Assembly (NCBI GenBank): GCA_034666465.1
Contig: JAXDLT010000414.1
Coordinates: forward strand, 1-7,808
Direction: 5' to 3'
Source of the DNA: CF-96 sp028287605
GTDB lineage: Bacteria; Chloroflexota; Dormibacteria; Aeolococcales; Aeolococcaceae
DNA: 7,808 nt
Shown: one piece after another, positions 7,130 to 7,808 of the stretch
How positions within the stretch are numbered: the first letter of the stretch is position 1
Layout: each line of letters opens with the position of its first letter
The notes under the pieces: model-generated
The model's database searches: none
What the model was told of the DNA's origin: nothing
Seen by the model: only the letters and a program-made list of their open reading frames with translations
Program-made: the position numbers and the translations under genes

Positions 7130-7315
7130 CTAGACCCTCGTACCGGCGGGAACGGCCAGCTCCCGGTCGGTCCTGGTGCCGGGACCGGTCAGTACGACCT
7201 TCAGCGCACCACCCGATCGATGCCCCCGCCGATACGGGACCGTGACGGTCGTGCCCGGCGGTGGTGGAAAGCGAGAGGTCCACGACCTGCCGAGTCCAGA
7301 ATGCTTCATGCGCAC
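7130..7315 (-). pseudogene. Possible C-terminal remnant of a minus-strand gene
   Basis: An open frame of 61 codons ends only 10 bases past the convergent operon, a normal spacing for tail-to-tail genes. Its C-terminal half (GTTVTVPYRRG, then ALKVVLTGPGTRTDRELAVP) reads like ordinary protein with G/C-ending codons. The N-terminal third is low-complexity, and the ATG at 7315 has no good ribosome binding site. I do not recognise the family. It may be the truncated end of a lost gene or a chance open frame. Confidence 0.22.
7168..7187 (+). terminator. Candidate hairpin after the redox operon
   Basis: CGGTCC (7168-7173) and GGACCG (7182-7187) pair perfectly around an 8-base loop, about 50 bases past the stop of the last operon gene. 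No T-run follows, so it would be an atypical terminator if it is one. A 6-bp G/C stem is only weak evidence. Confidence 0.25.
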
Positions 7316-7382
7316 GCTGCCCCGGCGGGCCCTCCGCCGCTATACCATCAGAGTTATCGAGGTCGTGAGGCCAGCGGCTCCC

Positions 7383-7389
7383 GAGGAGG
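7383..7389 (+). promoter_or_regulatory. Strong ribosome binding site of the broken toxin gene
   Basis: GAGGAGG stands 7 bases before position 7397, where the toxin-like frame would be expected to start, yet the codon there is ACC. The nearest in-frame start codon is GTG at 7409, 19 bases away and poorly placed. TATACC at 7341-7346 could be a -10 element for this gene, but I see no convincing -35 box. Confidence 0.4.
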
Positions 7390-7396
7390 TTCCCCG

Positions 7397-7717
7397 ACCC
7401 GTGTCGTCGTGCACCCCAGGGCTGCCGAGGAGCTGCTCCGCCTCACACCCGGCGAGGCGGTCGCGGTCAAGCGTGCCATCGACAAGCTGGAGGCGGTCGG
7501 TGCCTGCTCCGCTTCCCCCACCAGAGCAAGGTGCATGGAGCGAACCTGCGTGAGCTCCGACCCCGCGGCGGGCGCAGCCCCTGGCGAGCCCTCTGCCGCC
7601 GAATCGGTGCCGTCTTGGTCGTCGCCGCGATCGCACCTGAGGCTCGAGTCGACCCCCCAGGGGTTCCACCGAGCCATCCGGCTGGCCGAGGAGCGGCTCG
7701 CCGGGCTCGAGCCGTGA
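7397..7717 (+). pseudogene. HigB/RelE-type (phage Gp49-like) toxin gene with two opposite frameshifts
   Basis: Three pieces in two frames rebuild one toxin of about 107 residues. Up to 7501, VVVHPRAAEELLRLTPGEA and the helix VKRAIDKLEAVG are in one frame. From 7504 another frame gives LLRFPHQSKVHGANLRELRP, RGGRSPWRALCRRIGAVLVV and then APEARVDP. From about 7658 the first frame returns with GFHRAIRLAEERLAGLEP and a stop. The ELRPR-x-GRSPWRA-x-x-RR core is typical of actinobacterial Gp49-like/HigB toxins, ribosome-dependent mRNA cutters paired with a downstream antitoxin. The second break sits in a run of six C (7653-7658); with five C the codons read D-P-Q-G-F and join perfectly. The first break fits loss of one base at 7499-7504. 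The start codon also seems lost. The gene is probably dead, though two sequencing errors could also explain the breaks. Family call is from memory of the motif. Confidence 0.65.
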
Positions 7718-7719
7718 GC

Positions 7720-7756
7720 GAGGAGGTGACCGATGATGGGCTCTGTGATTTCGTAA
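7720..7756 (+). pseudogene. Possible start of a truncated antitoxin gene
   Basis: GAGGAGG (7720-7726) is followed 6 and 9 bases later by ATG at 7733 and 7736, directly after the toxin stop, where HigB-type operons carry their antitoxin. The frame runs only about seven codons before TAA at 7754-7756. The alternative GTG at 7714, overlapping the toxin stop, runs 16 codons to TGA at 7762-7764. Base composition collapses right here, so the antitoxin body seems replaced by foreign or artefactual DNA. No antitoxin domain can be seen, so the call rests on position alone. Confidence 0.3.
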
Positions 7757-7808
7757 TTTGTTGAGTTTCTTGTCGAGTCTCTGCTTGAATTGTCGTTTGG
7801 CGTTTATT
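7741..7808. other. Abrupt AT-rich edge of the window
   Basis: By hand count 26 of these 68 bases are G or C (about 38%), against roughly 70% elsewhere. The change occurs within a few bases of 7740. Repeated TTG/TTT runs dominate and no open frame longer than a few codons continues through it. It could be the edge of an inserted element, foreign DNA, or a chimeric or low-quality contig end. Too little is shown to decide. Confidence 0.5.

Noticed and set aside
7276..7288. Palindrome AGGTC-cac-GACCT as a toxin-antitoxin operator
   Set aside because: The arms are only 5 bp, and the site lies about 50 bases before the nearest -10-like sequence. Short palindromes of this kind are common by chance at this G+C content.

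Overview
The window is about 70% G+C with strongly G/C-ending codons, and its proteins look actinobacterial. I read it as chromosome from a high-GC actinobacterium; I cannot name the genus. The last ~68 bases are the exception, at about 38% G+C by hand count.

Layout. (1) 1-511: a small cupin gene on the minus strand, best started at 484, with a weak hairpin beyond its stop and an inverted repeat around a possible promoter at 535-563. (2) 512-905: no intact gene. On the minus strand it holds the frameshifted C-terminal stump of a RadC-type (JAB/JAMM domain) protein. Just before the next gene lies an 8-bp inverted repeat that contains that gene's likely ribosome binding site. (3) 906-7119: the core of the window, three plus-strand genes joined by one-base TGATG stop/start overlaps. 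They are a GltD-like FAD/NAD(P)H oxidoreductase with a C-terminal ferredoxin domain, a full-length pyruvate:ferredoxin (flavodoxin) oxidoreductase (NifJ/PFOR), and a dihydroorotate-dehydrogenase-like flavoprotein. (4) 7120-7808: degraded material. It contains a possible minus-strand gene remnant, a HigB/Gp49-type toxin gene broken by two opposite frameshifts, the first codons of what may have been its antitoxin, and then the abrupt AT-rich edge.

How the genes may work together. PFOR oxidises pyruvate with CoA to acetyl-CoA and CO2 and places electrons on ferredoxin or flavodoxin. The GltD-like protein carries FAD, an NAD(P)H site and its own Fe-S clusters, so it could pass electrons between the ferredoxin pool and NAD(P)H. 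The third protein is an FMN TIM barrel lacking the usual dihydroorotate dehydrogenase active-site loop, so its substrate is unknown. The two outer genes resemble the halves of a PreT/PreA-type enzyme (GltD-like plus DHOD-like) with PFOR between them, and the ferredoxin domain sits on the GltD-like half rather than on the DHOD-like half. Co-translation suggests one redox module, perhaps for low-oxygen metabolism. That is inference from gene order and motifs.

The operon is intact while both flanks carry broken accessory genes, so it sits between decayed regions.
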